A DNA stretch of 64,000 bases from Microvirga ossetica (GTDB lineage Bacteria; Pseudomonadota; Alphaproteobacteria; Rhizobiales; Beijerinckiaceae). Below the pieces are notes generated by a model, which worked only from the letters and a program-made list of their open reading frames with translations, did no database searches and was not told where the DNA came from. Positions 38,708 through 46,862 of this stretch are shown in pieces. Each line of letters begins with the position of its first letter. Within the stretch, counting starts at the first letter, position 1. The DNA lies in assembly GCF_002741015.1 (NCBI RefSeq), contig NZ_CP016616.1:2079501-2143500 (forward strand), in the 5' to 3' direction. A program made the position numbers and the translations under genes.

Positions 38708-39648
38708 GCGAGAGCTCCTTGTCTCACTCTCAGGCGAGGGTCGAAGACGGGGTAGAGCAGGTCCACCGTCAGATTGATGAGCACGAAGGCCGCCGCAGAG
38801 AACACGACGATCGCCTGAAGGACCGCGATGTCCTGATCACCGACGGAGCGCTGTGTCAGCCCGCCGAGGCCGTTGAGGCCGAATACTGCTTCCGTAACGA
38901 CCGCACCGGCCAGCAACTCCCCGAACAGGATCCCGCTGATGGTCAGGGCCGGCAGGACTGCGTTCTTCGCCACATGCTGCCACAACACCCACCGGTGCGA
39001 GGCGCCTTTGGCGCGGGCGACCGCGACGAAGGGCTCCGTCAGCACGTGGTCGATATTGCGCATCAGGATCTGGGCGAGCGGCGCCGAGATCGGGACGGCC
39101 AATGTGAGAACCGGAAGGATCAGCGCCTGCCAGGGGCCTGGGTTGATGACCGGAATGAGCTTGAGCTGAAACGAGAAGACCTGGATCAGCAGGATCCCCA
39201 GCCAGAACACGGGCGTGGAGATGAAGAGCGCCGGAATCGACTGGATGAAGGAGCGCAGCCAAGCGAGGGGAGACAACGCCGAAAGAGCGGCAAGCGTCAC
39301 CGCGAGGATGACCGCCAGCAGAAAACCGAATGTCGCAAGCCACAGGGTCGGCGGCAGGTTGGCAAAAATCAGATCGCCGACGGGAACGCCTGCATGAATG
39401 GAATAGCCGAAGTGACCGGTGAGGAAATTCGAGACGGTATGGATATACTGCATCCAGAGCGGGCTGTCGGCTGCATAGGACGCACGGATCTCCGCGATCT
39501 GCTCAGGACCCAAGCCGAGTTCGGGATTGAGGAACTTGATGAGGATGGCATCCCCTGGTAATGCCTGCAGCAGGATGAACGAGACGGTAAAGGCAGCCCA
39601 GAGCACGAGGGCCGCCTGTCCGATCCTTCCGATCACGTATCGCGACAT
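38704..39648 (-). CDS. ABC importer permease (DppB-like)
   Basis: A 314-residue permease with six helices. Diagnostic blocks are the N-terminal RIGQAALVLWAAFTVSFILL, LPGDAIL and the C-terminal half PALTISGILFGELLAGAVVT and VFGLNGLGGLTQRSVGDQD. ATG at 39648 (MSRYVIGRIG) has AGGATC upstream and fits the family; an in-frame start at 39714 adds 22 unrelated residues. It forms the channel with the DppC-like permease. Specificity is set by the binding protein encoded first in the operon. Confidence 0.93.
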   Translation of the reverse strand: MSRYVIGRIGQAALVLWAAFTVSFILLQALPGDAILIKFLNPELGLGPEQIAEIRASYAADSPLWMQYIHTVSNFLTGHFGYSIHAGVPVGDLIFANLPPTLWLATFGFLLAVILAVTLAALSALSPLAWLRSFIQSIPALFISTPVFWLGILLIQVFSFQLKLIPVINPGPWQALILPVLTLAVPISAPLAQILMRNIDHVLTEPFVAVARAKGASHRWVLWQHVAKNAVLPALTISGILFGELLAGAVVTEAVFGLNGLGGLTQRSVGDQDIAVLQAIVVFSAAAFVLINLTVDLLYPVFDPRLRVRQGALA

Positions 39649-39735
39649 GTGAGATCCTGTCCGAACATCGAGACGATCGACGGGAGCCGGCCGGATGTCG
39701 CCCGTCTGCGACATCCGGCCGGCCTTGAGATATCC

Positions 39736-41403
39736 TCAGCGCCGCGGCGCCAGCCAGGTGTTGTAGAAGCTGGGACGACCGACGGCTTCAAAGGACACGC
39801 CCTTCACGTAAGGAGCGGCAGCAAAGGCCTGCGGCTCTTCGAAGATCGGGATGGCGTAGGCCTGATCGACCACGTAGTTTTGGATCTCGCCTGCAACCCC
39901 GAGGCGCTTGGTGCGGTCGGGCTCGGAGGCGAGCTGATCCAGAAGCGCGTTCAGCCTTTCGTCGACGAAGGACTGCACCTTGTCGCTATTCCCGCCCTTC
40001 TGCAGCAGAACATTGCGGTTGGTCGGGTAGTACTGGCTCTTGATCACGTCGGGATCGGCGCGGCCGACCATGGCCGGCGAGACAGGTGCCTTGGCGGGAT
40101 CGAGATTGTTCACGACTGCGCTGCCCGAGTCGGCGGTCAGCACGTTCAGCTTCACGCCGATCTTCTCCCATTGCTGTGCGACCAGCTGCAGCGTTTCCTT
40201 GTTCTGCGGCTGCGGCAGGGATTCATAGGCCGAGAGCTCGAGCGTCTGACCGTCCTTCTGGCGCCGGCCATTGGCGCCGAGCTTCCAGCCTGCCTCATCG
40301 AGCAACTGCTTGGCCTTCTCGACGTCGTAGGAGAGCTTCGGCGAGAGATCGACATAGCCGGATGCCGTCTTGGCGATGATCGAGGTCGCCTTTGGGTAAT
40401 TGTCCGAGAACAGGGTCGAGACGATCTCATCCGTGTTGGTGGCATGGAGCAGCCCACGACGAACCCGAACATCGGCGACGAGCGGATTGTCGGGGCGGAA
40501 GACGACGCTGTTGTTCACGCCGCGCGTCGAGGGCGCGTAGATCAGATATCCTTCGTCCTCGACCTGCTTCTCGTCATATGCCTGGATCTGGCGAATGATG
40601 TCGGCCTGCCCGGCTACCAGGCCGCCGATGCGTACGCTGTCTTCCGGCGTGACGATGTATTTGATCTCGTCGAGATAGGCGCGCCCCTGATGCTCGAGCT
40701 TCGCTGGGCCCCACGTATAGTCGGCGCGCGCTTTCAGCGTGAGCTCGCGCCCGAGCGTTTCGCCTGCGACGACGAAGGGACCCGAGCCGATGATCTTCGT
40801 GGCGTCGCCCAGCGCCTCGTAGGGCAGTGCTAGGGTCTTCAGCGACACGAGACCGGACCCGATCACCGATGTGCCTTGCAGAAAGCCGGGCGACGGCTTC
40901 CTAAAATAAAACTTCACCGTCTGCGGATCGACGACCTCGCTCCGGTCGTAATTGTTGATGACCTCCGAGATCGGCAGCTTCAGTTCCTTGTTGCCGCGCC
41001 CGAACGTGTCGTAGTTCCCGGCCACGGCAGCGGCATCGAGAGGGGTGCCGTCGGAAAACGTCACGCCTTTCCGGATCTTGAAGGTGTACTCCGTCGCATC
41101 CGCATTCACCGACCACGACTCAGCGATCCAGGGTTCGATCTCGAGCGTCTTGGGATTCTGATAGGTCAGCTTGTCGGTGATCTGGTTGAGGATTCCACCG
41201 TTGGGATAGAATCCGCCTGCCGGCGGATAGAGATTGGTATGAGGCTGCTGCTCGAGATAGACCAGCGTGCCCCCTTTCACAGGGGCACCCTCGGCGCCTG
41301 CAGCGATCGCGCTGCCGCGCCATATCGAGGAGCCCGCTAGGAATGTGGCTCCAACGAAGACGGCAAGGCCAACTTTGCTTCCGAAGCGAGATTTGAGTGT
41401 CAC
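39736..41403 (-). CDS. ABC importer substrate-binding protein (family 5)
   Basis: A 555-residue periplasmic binding protein of the DppA/OppA class. A signal peptide covers about residues 1-35 (VGLAVFVGATFLAG, cleavage near SAIAAG). The family block KTLEIEPWIAESWSVN and YTFKIRKGVTFSDGTPLDA is intact. It fits the KPN_01854-type group that accompanies the luciferase-like enzyme. GTG at 41403 is the start. It leads the operon, and the 145 bases upstream hold AT-rich sequence suitable for a promoter. The ligand is unknown; peptides, opines and sulfur compounds are all possible for this class. Confidence 0.92.
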   Translation of the reverse strand: MTLKSRFGSKVGLAVFVGATFLAGSSIWRGSAIAAGAEGAPVKGGTLVYLEQQPHTNLYPPAGGFYPNGGILNQITDKLTYQNPKTLEIEPWIAESWSVNADATEYTFKIRKGVTFSDGTPLDAAAVAGNYDTFGRGNKELKLPISEVINNYDRSEVVDPQTVKFYFRKPSPGFLQGTSVIGSGLVSLKTLALPYEALGDATKIIGSGPFVVAGETLGRELTLKARADYTWGPAKLEHQGRAYLDEIKYIVTPEDSVRIGGLVAGQADIIRQIQAYDEKQVEDEGYLIYAPSTRGVNNSVVFRPDNPLVADVRVRRGLLHATNTDEIVSTLFSDNYPKATSIIAKTASGYVDLSPKLSYDVEKAKQLLDEAGWKLGANGRRQKDGQTLELSAYESLPQPQNKETLQLVAQQWEKIGVKLNVLTADSGSAVVNNLDPAKAPVSPAMVGRADPDVIKSQYYPTNRNVLLQKGGNSDKVQSFVDERLNALLDQLASEPDRTKRLGVAGEIQNYVVDQAYAIPIFEEPQAFAAAPYVKGVSFEAVGRPSFYNTWLAPRR

Positions 41404-41548
41404 GATATATCCCCTGTGCGGCTAGCGTTCGAGCCAAATGACAGAGGAATTATCGCGCCGGAACGTCCGCTAAAGCAACCGAAATGTTCTTTCTTTAGAA
41501 CTGGCCGGACCAGTAAAATCTTCTTCCGGGCCATCACCTAGGAGAAGT

Positions 41549-41788
41549 TTATCCTCCTAGATGCCGGATGTTACGTCCGTAGCAGGTCAGATATTGCCCG
41601 ATCTGCTCGAGGATGATCGCTCGGATTTCTTCACGGGTGAGGCTGCTTTGCTGCGGCTGCCGCGCCGGGATGGACCTGCCCAACTGATGTCCCTGAGCGG
41701 CCTCGGCGTCGAGCAGAGCGACGGCTCCACTGCTTAGCATCACGCAGCGACCAAATTCAAAATTGCGGATAGCAGGCTCGGCGCTCAA
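41549..41788 (-). CDS. Possible small unknown protein
   Basis: A frame of up to 79 residues (TTG start at 41788, or ATG at 41740 giving 63). The C-terminal part LTREEIRAIILEQIGQYLTC looks like a real amphipathic helix. No clear ribosome site, known domain or conserved partner supports it. It lies upstream of the seven-gene operon on the same strand. I list it as a weak candidate; it could be chance. Confidence 0.3.
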   Translation of the reverse strand: MSAEPAIRNFEFGRCVMLSSGAVALLDAEAAQGHQLGRSIPARQPQQSSLTREEIRAIILEQIGQYLTCYGRNIRHLGG

Positions 41789-42201
41789 TCATGAGTTACT
41801 GAGAGCAGTCCGAACATGTCGGTAGGATTGATGGTATATGGTCCATCTTGTGGAATATTACCCGAGAGAATGGGAAATAATGATAAAAAGGACGAAATGA
41901 CGGCTATTGAGGACCGCTAGCCGACGCTTCACTTCCACAATGATAAGGGGGCAAGCGTTCAGTCACGGGCTATTGTTGCCGATGATCTGGAAATAACTGA
42001 GGAATCGTGCCTTGTATTTGCCGCAAGGGCGCATTAGATAAACCTTATCGACATTTGGCCGGACAATCGGGCCGTTTCGCCTTGGCTATCCGGGCGCACG
42101 TTCAGACACTCTTCCAAACATCGACGAACCCAAGCGTGAGGTCATGCTTCCGCATGCCCTCCGCTCACGTGCGCTTGCGCCTACAAACTAAGGATACTCC
42201 C
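41789..42201. other. Intergenic region upstream of the cold-shock gene
   Basis: These 413 bases hold no supported gene and are more AT-rich than their surroundings (for example GGGAAATAATGATAAAAAGG near 41872). The part next to 42202 probably includes the long 5' leader typical of cspA-type genes, and AAGGATACTCCC before the ATG is the ribosome site. I did not identify a promoter with confidence. Confidence 0.5.
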
Positions 42202-42411
42202 ATGATCACGGGCACCGTTAAGTTCTACAACGATCAAAAAGGCTTCGGCTTCATCCAGCCTGACGATGGCAGCAAGGACGTGTTCGTCCACGCCACCGCT
42301 CTCGAGCGCGCCGGCATCCGCGGCCTGCGTGAAGGTGAGAAGGTCTCCTTCGACACGGCCGAGGATCGCCGCAGCGGCAAGGTCGCCGTCAACAACATCC
42401 AAACGGCCTAA
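42202..42411 (+). CDS. Cold-shock protein (CspA family)
   Basis: A 69-residue single-stranded nucleic-acid-binding OB-fold protein. It carries both RNP motifs: GTVKFYNDQKGFGFIQPDD (RNP1, KGFGFI) and DVFVHATAL (RNP2, VFVHA). ATG at 42202 is preceded by AAGGATACTCCC. Such proteins unwind mRNA structure in cold or stationary phase. An intrinsic terminator follows 40 bases after the stop, so it is probably transcribed alone. Confidence 0.96.
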   Translation: MITGTVKFYNDQKGFGFIQPDDGSKDVFVHATALERAGIRGLREGEKVSFDTAEDRRSGKVAVNNIQTA

Positions 42412-42450
42412 GAACAATGCGGCACCACACTCCATCGGTGCTGCCTGCGG

Positions 42451-42477
42451 AGCCGCTCCTGCGTGGAGCGGCTTTTT
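42451..42477 (+). terminator. Terminator after the cold-shock gene
   Basis: Nine-base arms AGCCGCTCC/GGAGCGGCT with loop TGCGT are followed by TTTTT. This is a textbook factor-independent terminator on the plus strand. Confidence 0.88.
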
Positions 42478-42500
42478 CAATTTTGAGGCGCCATGATGGA

Positions 42501-42722
42501 ATGGCCAAAGTGGGTGATAGCGCGATGTACACGTTCCGGAAGACCTCTGCCAAATCCGTGATGTTCGTGGTGGATTATGACGATGCACGCCGAGCCTATC
42601 TCTGGATCGACAATCCGGAAAAGGCGTCGAACACGCGCGCTGTCGAAACAATGGCGCGAGCTCAACAGGAGCAGGGTACGCTTCCTGAAGGCACCATCAC
42701 CAGCATCAAGCGTGTCCGATAA
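42501..42722 (+). CDS. Small unknown protein near the cold-shock gene
   Basis: A 73-residue product (ATG 42501; ATG 42525 is an alternative giving 65). The sequence MYTFRKTSAKSVMFVVDYDD and YLWIDNPEKASNTRAVETMA has the look of a real small beta-alpha protein, and the C-terminal TLPEGTITSIKRVR ends neatly. No domain is recognised. It lies between the cold-shock terminator and a DUF6481 gene on the same strand. Confidence 0.5.
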   Translation: MAKVGDSAMYTFRKTSAKSVMFVVDYDDARRAYLWIDNPEKASNTRAVETMARAQQEQGTLPEGTITSIKRVR

Positions 42723-42768
42723 CTGAAATTGGACAGGCCATATGGCGTCCATAAGATTGACAGGTGAC

Positions 42769-43116
42769 ATGAAGCAGAAAGATTTCGGCGAGCGCCTCCA
42801 GGCTTCCCAGAGCGCGAGGCAAGCCATGATGGCGAAGTTCCGCCAGCGGCCCGGACCCGACGACCCGGCCGTTTCCGAACGGCGATCGGCTCGAGCCGCA
42901 GTAAGTGCAGCACGCGAGGGCCGCCTGGCCGACCGCGAGACGAAGCGCCTTGCGGAAGAAGCCGAGCTTGCCACCGTACGGGAAGCCCATGCAGCGGATC
43001 AAGCCGCGCAGGAACGGCGCGCGGTGGACGAAAAGGAGGCAAACGATGCCAGACTCGAAGCGGAGCGCAAGGCTGCCCGGGATGCTCGTTATGCTGCCCG
43101 CAAGGCACGGAAATAG
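42769..43116 (+). CDS. DUF6481-like highly charged protein
   Basis: A 115-residue, Ala-, Arg- and Glu-rich helical protein starting MKQKDFGERLQASQSARQAM, the pattern of DUF6481 proteins in alphaproteobacteria (recalled). The middle (VSERRSARAAVSAAREGRLA) and end (AARDARYAARKARK) are strongly basic and probably coiled. AGGTGAC lies just before the ATG at 42769; the ATG at 42742 with GGACAGG is nearly as good and adds 9 residues. The function is unknown. Similar genes often sit near cspA and rpsU, as here, suggesting a link to RNA or stress. Confidence 0.7.
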   Translation: MKQKDFGERLQASQSARQAMMAKFRQRPGPDDPAVSERRSARAAVSAAREGRLADRETKRLAEEAELATVREAHAADQAAQERRAVDEKEANDARLEAERKAARDARYAARKARK

Positions 43117-43158
43117 CTGTGCCCGATCCGGCTTATCCAGCCGCAAGGAGGTTGACTG

Positions 43159-43353
43159 ATGCCCCATAAGTTCAAAGTTAGACAGATGGTCCGCCTCGCG
43201 CATCCCGGATTCTCTGACACCCGAGTAAGCGCTGCCAGCATTTACGAGGTCGTGAGGCTCATGCCGGCCGATCCGAGCGGAGAGGTTTCGTACCGGATCA
43301 AATCCGGAGCGATCGAGAGGGCCGTGCGCGAGAGTGAAATCCGAAGCATGTAG
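43159..43353 (+). CDS. Small unknown beta-rich protein (64 aa)
   Basis: The 64-residue product begins MPHKFKVRQMVRLAHPGF and continues YEVVRLMPADPSGEVSYRIK and ESEIRSM, a pattern like SH3-type small proteins in Hyphomicrobiales (recalled). A strong ribosome site AAGGAGG at 43145-43151 precedes the ATG at 43159. It is part of the plus-strand series of small genes leading to rpsU. Confidence 0.7.
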   Translation: MPHKFKVRQMVRLAHPGFSDTRVSAASIYEVVRLMPADPSGEVSYRIKSGAIERAVRESEIRSM

Positions 43354-43436
43354 GTCCTTGAAAGCGCAACGGTTGCAGATCCATCGAATTTTACCGTGGT
43401 GGAAGTGACGCCCAAAACCACCAGAAAGGACATCCC

Positions 43437-43739
43437 GTGCAGGTCCTCGTACGCGACAACAATGTCGATCAGGCTCTCAGAGTACTTAAGAAGAAGATGC
43501 AGCGCGAAGGAATCTTTCGCGAGATGAAAGCACGGAAGTCCTACGAGAAGCCTTCCGAGCGAAAGACGCGCGAAAAAGCGGAAGCTGTTCGCCGTAATCG
43601 CAAATTGGCCCGTAAGAAGGCTATTCGTGACGGTCTGATTGCCGCTCCCAAGCCGAAGCCACGTTTCGCCGGGCCGCGCAAGCTTGCGGCGGTTCCCAGT
43701 TCAGCTCCACGCACTGAAACGACAGAGGCGAAGGTCTAG
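43437..43739 (+). CDS. rpsU: 30S ribosomal protein S21
   Basis: S21 binds near the anti-Shine-Dalgarno region of the 30S subunit and aids initiation. The product starts at GTG 43437 and reads [20 protein letters not shown] then [20 protein letters not shown], the S21 signature. It is 100 residues, longer than the usual 70-85, with a basic tail ([16 protein letters not shown]) seen in alphaproteobacterial copies. More than one rpsU copy is common in this order; one is often induced by cold, which would suit its place near cspA. Confidence 0.95.
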   Translation: MQVLVRDNNVDQALRVLKKKMQREGIFREMKARKSYEKPSERKTREKAEAVRRNRKLARKKAIRDGLIAAPKPKPRFAGPRKLAAVPSSAPRTETTEAKV

Positions 43740-43914
43740 CGGGACCGGAGCAGAAGAGCCGAGAACCTTTCTCAGGCCGGCAGGCGGCGCAGTATTGATC
43801 CGGCGCCACTGCATGCTCTTTGCCCGAATGGATCCGGCACCACCGCTCGGTCACCGAGCCCTCGAATTCTCATTCGCATTTCAACGACAATCCACCTTAA
43901 GAAGTCATTTCGCC

Positions 43915-44634
43915 GTGCAGCGCTTTCGCTCAACCCTCTTCGACATTCTGCTGACAGTCTGGACCGGGCTCTTTGCACCCGTCCTGGCATTTTTGTGGCT
44001 GATTGGCTCCCCGGAACGCGGAGTCCGGCTGACATCCCGGCTATGGGCTCGCGGTGTTCTCGTCAGCCTGAAATGGCTTGTCGGTTTGACCTATGCCGAG
44101 CGGGGACGAAATAATATTCCCGACGAGCCATGCCTGATCATCGCCAATCACCAATCGACATGGGAGACGCTCGCGTTCCTGGTCCTTTTTCCGGATGTGG
44201 CCATCGTCGCGAAGCAGGAATTGCTGACGATTCCTGTCTTCTCTTGGTTCCTCCGCAAGTCGCCGATGATCCTGATCGATCGGGAAAGCGGCTCGAAAGC
44301 GGTCAGAAAGATGATCGATGAAAGTCAGGCGGTGCTGGCCCAGGGCCGGTCGGTGCTGATCTTTCCGGAAGGTACGCGAAAGTCAGCTTCGGAGCCTGTC
44401 GAGTTCAAGCGCGGGGTGGAACTGCTCTATACGAGGCTCAACCGGGTGGTTCTCCCGGTGGCTTTGAACTCGGGTCTGTTCTGGGGTCCCGATCGTGCCT
44501 ACAAGCGGGCCGGAACCATTTCGGTTTCCTATCTCGATCCGATCGAGCCAGGGCTTGCAGGAAGCGAATTCACCCGCAAGGCGGAGCAGCTTCTCGAAAC
44601 CGAGAGAAGACGATCCTGGCTGCGGGCAGCCTGA
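43915..44634 (+). CDS. plsC: 1-acyl-sn-glycerol-3-phosphate acyltransferase
   Basis: PlsC makes phosphatidic acid in the inner membrane. The 239-residue product has an N-terminal membrane helix (LLTVWTGLFAPVLAFLWLIG) and the four acyltransferase blocks: IIANHQSTWETLA (His plus acidic residue, here Glu in place of Asp), the PMILIDRES block, FPEGTR and the LPVALNSG block. GTG at 43915 has AAGAAG at good spacing and gives family length; in-frame ATGs at 43813 and 43828 are possible. It stands alone between rpsU and an unknown minus-strand gene. Confidence 0.9.
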   Translation: MQRFRSTLFDILLTVWTGLFAPVLAFLWLIGSPERGVRLTSRLWARGVLVSLKWLVGLTYAERGRNNIPDEPCLIIANHQSTWETLAFLVLFPDVAIVAKQELLTIPVFSWFLRKSPMILIDRESGSKAVRKMIDESQAVLAQGRSVLIFPEGTRKSASEPVEFKRGVELLYTRLNRVVLPVALNSGLFWGPDRAYKRAGTISVSYLDPIEPGLAGSEFTRKAEQLLETERRRSWLRAA

Positions 44635-44707
44635 GGCTGACAGTCGTTCAGTCCGACAACACGCATGGTTGTCGGACCTGTCAGCGATCGGCGGCGTCGA
44701 TCCGGAT

Positions 44708-45448
44708 CTAGTGCTCGGCGACCAGTTCGACGAATGGCTCGAGGCTGGCATAGGGCAACGTAAATTTCTCTCCCCGGAAAAGCATCGGCACATCCTGCCC
44801 ACCGGCGAGGCCAGATGTCAGCTTGCTACGAACCGTGAAGGTTTCTCCGGCCTTCACAGGTCCCCAGGGCTCATCAAGATGGTCGATCACGCCAAGTTCG
44901 CTCAGCTTGGCTTCAACCGTTTGCGTCCGAATATATGAAGGCAACTGCCGAAGACCACTCTCGATATCATCGCGCAAGGCAGCATAAGCTGGATTGCGGA
45001 CCTTGTAGCGAAGCTCTGCATCCTCGGTGAACCGCCACAGAGATCCCGTAACCATCTTTTGATCCTTGGTCAGGGGCCGCTTCTCAGAAGCATCCGCCTT
45101 CTTTCCAGCTCGGGCGCTAGCCGGAGCATCCGCTGGCTGAAGATCGGCAATCAATGCCCATTTGGTCGACCATGCGGCAGCGCGATAATCGCCTTTCGTC
45201 AGACGATCCGTAAATTCCAAGATATCGGGATCAATAGGACTCTTGCTGCCGCTGGCCTCGAAATATCGCAGCCGCATCTCGTCTGGGAGAAGCAGGTAAA
45301 AACTGTCGCTCTTGACGTCCACATCGAAGATTTTGGCAACCTTCACCACCCGATCGCGGGTGGACGGAGCTTCCACGCCATCGCCCGTCGGGTAAACCAT
45401 CGTTCCTTTGGGAACGCGGACATAGCCGTTCACTTCAATCTCCGACAT
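44708..45448 (-). CDS. Unknown conserved-looking protein (246 aa)
   Basis: A 246-residue soluble protein starting MSEIEVNGYVRVPKGTMVYP. It has a beta-rich N-terminal part (VVKVAKIFDVDVKSDSFYLL), a charged middle (ARAGKKADASEKRPLTKDQK) and a C-terminal domain with LPSYIRTQTVEAKLSELGV and MLFRGEKFTLPYASLEPF. I do not recognise the family. ATG at 45448 is chosen because upstream sequence overlaps the ssrA terminator. It lies directly downstream of ssrA, likely with its own promoter. Base use is like the surrounding genes. Confidence 0.7.
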   Translation of the reverse strand: MSEIEVNGYVRVPKGTMVYPTGDGVEAPSTRDRVVKVAKIFDVDVKSDSFYLLLPDEMRLRYFEASGSKSPIDPDILEFTDRLTKGDYRAAAWSTKWALIADLQPADAPASARAGKKADASEKRPLTKDQKMVTGSLWRFTEDAELRYKVRNPAYAALRDDIESGLRQLPSYIRTQTVEAKLSELGVIDHLDEPWGPVKAGETFTVRSKLTSGLAGGQDVPMLFRGEKFTLPYASLEPFVELVAEH

Positions 45449-45516
45449 CTGGATTTGGTCTCTCTTTCCTGTGACGCAGCGCCTCTGCGAGAATCTGCAG
45501 ATCGCTTGAAAATGGG

Positions 45517-45538
45517 AACGGCACCCGAAGGTGCCGTT
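45517..45538 (-). terminator. Terminator of ssrA
   Basis: A nine-base stem AACGGCACC/GGTGCCGTT with tetraloop TTCG (minus strand) follows the tmRNA coding piece by about 25 bases. It is a stable hairpin and is likely the 3' end of the ssrA precursor. Confidence 0.7.
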
Positions 45539-45549
45539 TCTGTTGCTAG

Positions 45550-45866
45550 GCTTCCCCAAGCCCCGGATGGTTACGCCGCGAGGCGCACCGCACCCATGTC
45601 AACGTTGTCGTTGGCATTTGTGAGTTTGCACTATCAAGGCCGTAGCTCAGCCTAATCGCAGCCTAGTCTTTATCACGCCCAGTCGAACCCATATCGCCCC
45701 CATCGAAAACACACCGGACGGCTCCATGGCCTCAACGAAAGGCCCGTCGCCCAAACCCCGTACTGCGGTACCTGAACGGCCGATGTGCTTATGGTGGAGG
45801 CGGCGGGAATCGAACCCGCGTCCTAAACGCCTATTCCACTCTGCCTCTACGATCATAGTCAGGCGA
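45550..45866 (-). ncRNA. ssrA: tmRNA, circularly permuted two-piece form
   Basis: On the minus strand the acceptor piece comes first: T arm GACGCGGGTTCGATTCCCGC and acceptor CGCCTCC, then A and CCA ending at 45792. About 90 intervening bases follow. The coding piece begins at 45701 with GGGGGCGATATGGGTTCGAC, whose first seven bases pair with the acceptor strand. The tag reading frame (45615 to 45571) is ANDNVDMGAVRLAA and TAA, ending in the degradation signal. The permuted order defines alphaproteobacterial tmRNA. Outer limits (45866 and 45550) are approximate. It rescues stalled ribosomes with SmpB. Confidence 0.93.
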
Positions 45867-45951
45867 GCCTGACCCCCTGGATATAGGGCTCCGGCAACCC
45901 AAAGTCCAGTCCTCGGGCATGCGATAGAACTATGACAGCAGTTCCGGCCGA

Positions 45952-46029
45952 GATGAAGTGCCAGATAATGCGGGTCATCTCGTCGCCGTCGAGCTCCACG
46001 ACCGGATTGGCAACCTCGATCTTCGCCAC
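45952..46029 (-). pseudogene. icd: 5' fragment of isocitrate dehydrogenase
   Basis: From GTG 46029, with AGGAG at proper spacing upstream, the frame reads VAKIEVANPVVELDGDEM and TRIIWHFI, the exact N-terminus of NADP-isocitrate dehydrogenase in alphaproteobacteria. After 26 codons homology stops and the frame runs on for 29 unrelated residues into the ssrA acceptor region, ending at 45859. The ribosome site suggests a copied or stranded 5' end of a real icd gene. It is probably a breakpoint left by insertion or rearrangement at this locus; the intact gene is not in the window. Confidence 0.75.
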
Positions 46030-46080
46030 CCGTGGCTCCTGAATGATTGAGACGCCGGCGGTCGCTCCGCCGCAAAATTG

Positions 46081-46110
46081 CACCGCAGCACAAGCAAATG
46101 CGCTGCGGTG
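46081..46110 (-). terminator. Terminator of the FAH/ABC operon
   Basis: Arms CACCGCAGC/GCTGCGGTG with a 12-base loop lie 45 bases beyond the hydrolase stop and are followed on the minus strand by CAATTTT. This fits a factor-independent terminator for the operon ending at 46155. Confidence 0.7.
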
Positions 46111-46154
46111 TTGTTAGGTACCGTTCGCCCGCATCTCGCTGCGGACTAATCAGG

Positions 46155-46862
46155 CTAGACCACAACGACCTCGATCGTCCCGACGCCCTCAACGAAGCCT
46201 TCTAGGACATCGCCTCGATTAACCGCGCTGACCCCGGCCGGGGTGCCTGTCATGATGATGTCGCCCGGCTGCAGTGTGAACAGGCCGGAAAGGTACGAAA
46301 TCATCTCCGGCACCTTCCAGATCAACTGGTTGAGATCACCCTGCTGACGGATTTCTGCGTTGACCTTCAGCGTGACCGCGCCTGACGTCGGATAGCCGAT
46401 CTCGCTCGCAGGGACCAGCGGGCCGCAGGGAGCGGAGGCTTCGAAGGCTTTGCCGACTTCCCAGGGACGTCCCAGCTTCTTAGCCTCGCCCTGGAGGTCG
46501 CGACGGGTCATGTCGAGTCCGACCCCGTAGCCGAAGACGTGATCGAGCGCTGCTTCCACCGGGATGTTAGAACCACCCTTGCCCAGCGCCACCACCATCT
46601 CGATCTCGTGATGCACATCCGAGGTTGCGCTGGGATACGGGAACTTGCCGTCAGTGACGATGTTGTCCGGATTCTTCTGGAAGAAGAACGGCGGCTCCTT
46701 CGAGGGGTCGTGACCCATCTCGATGGCGTGCTCGGCGTAGTTGCGACCGACACAATAGATACGATGGATCGGGAAAAGCTTGTCACTGCCCTTTACGGGC
46801 AAGGTGGCAACCGGTGCCGGTTGAACGACATAGCCGGTCACGGCGAGAGGCGCATTCATCAT
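46155..46862 (-). CDS. Fumarylacetoacetate-hydrolase-family enzyme
   Basis: A 235-residue single-domain FAH enzyme, closest in pattern to fumarylpyruvate hydrolase. Key blocks are IYCVGRNYAEHAIEMG (about 35-50), the metal-binding HHEIEMVVALGKGG (Glu pair), GYGVGLDMTRRDLQ and the end GDIIMTGTPAGVSAV. Such enzymes split acylpyruvates at the end of gentisate or similar aromatic pathways. ATG at 46862 overlaps the permease stop (ATGA). It is the last gene of a taurine/nitrate-type importer operon, suggesting that the imported acid is degraded through an acylpyruvate. Confidence 0.9.
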   Translation of the reverse strand: MMNAPLAVTGYVVQPAPVATLPVKGSDKLFPIHRIYCVGRNYAEHAIEMGHDPSKEPPFFFQKNPDNIVTDGKFPYPSATSDVHHEIEMVVALGKGGSNIPVEAALDHVFGYGVGLDMTRRDLQGEAKKLGRPWEVGKAFEASAPCGPLVPASEIGYPTSGAVTLKVNAEIRQQGDLNQLIWKVPEMISYLSGLFTLQPGDIIMTGTPAGVSAVNRGDVLEGFVEGVGTIEVVVV

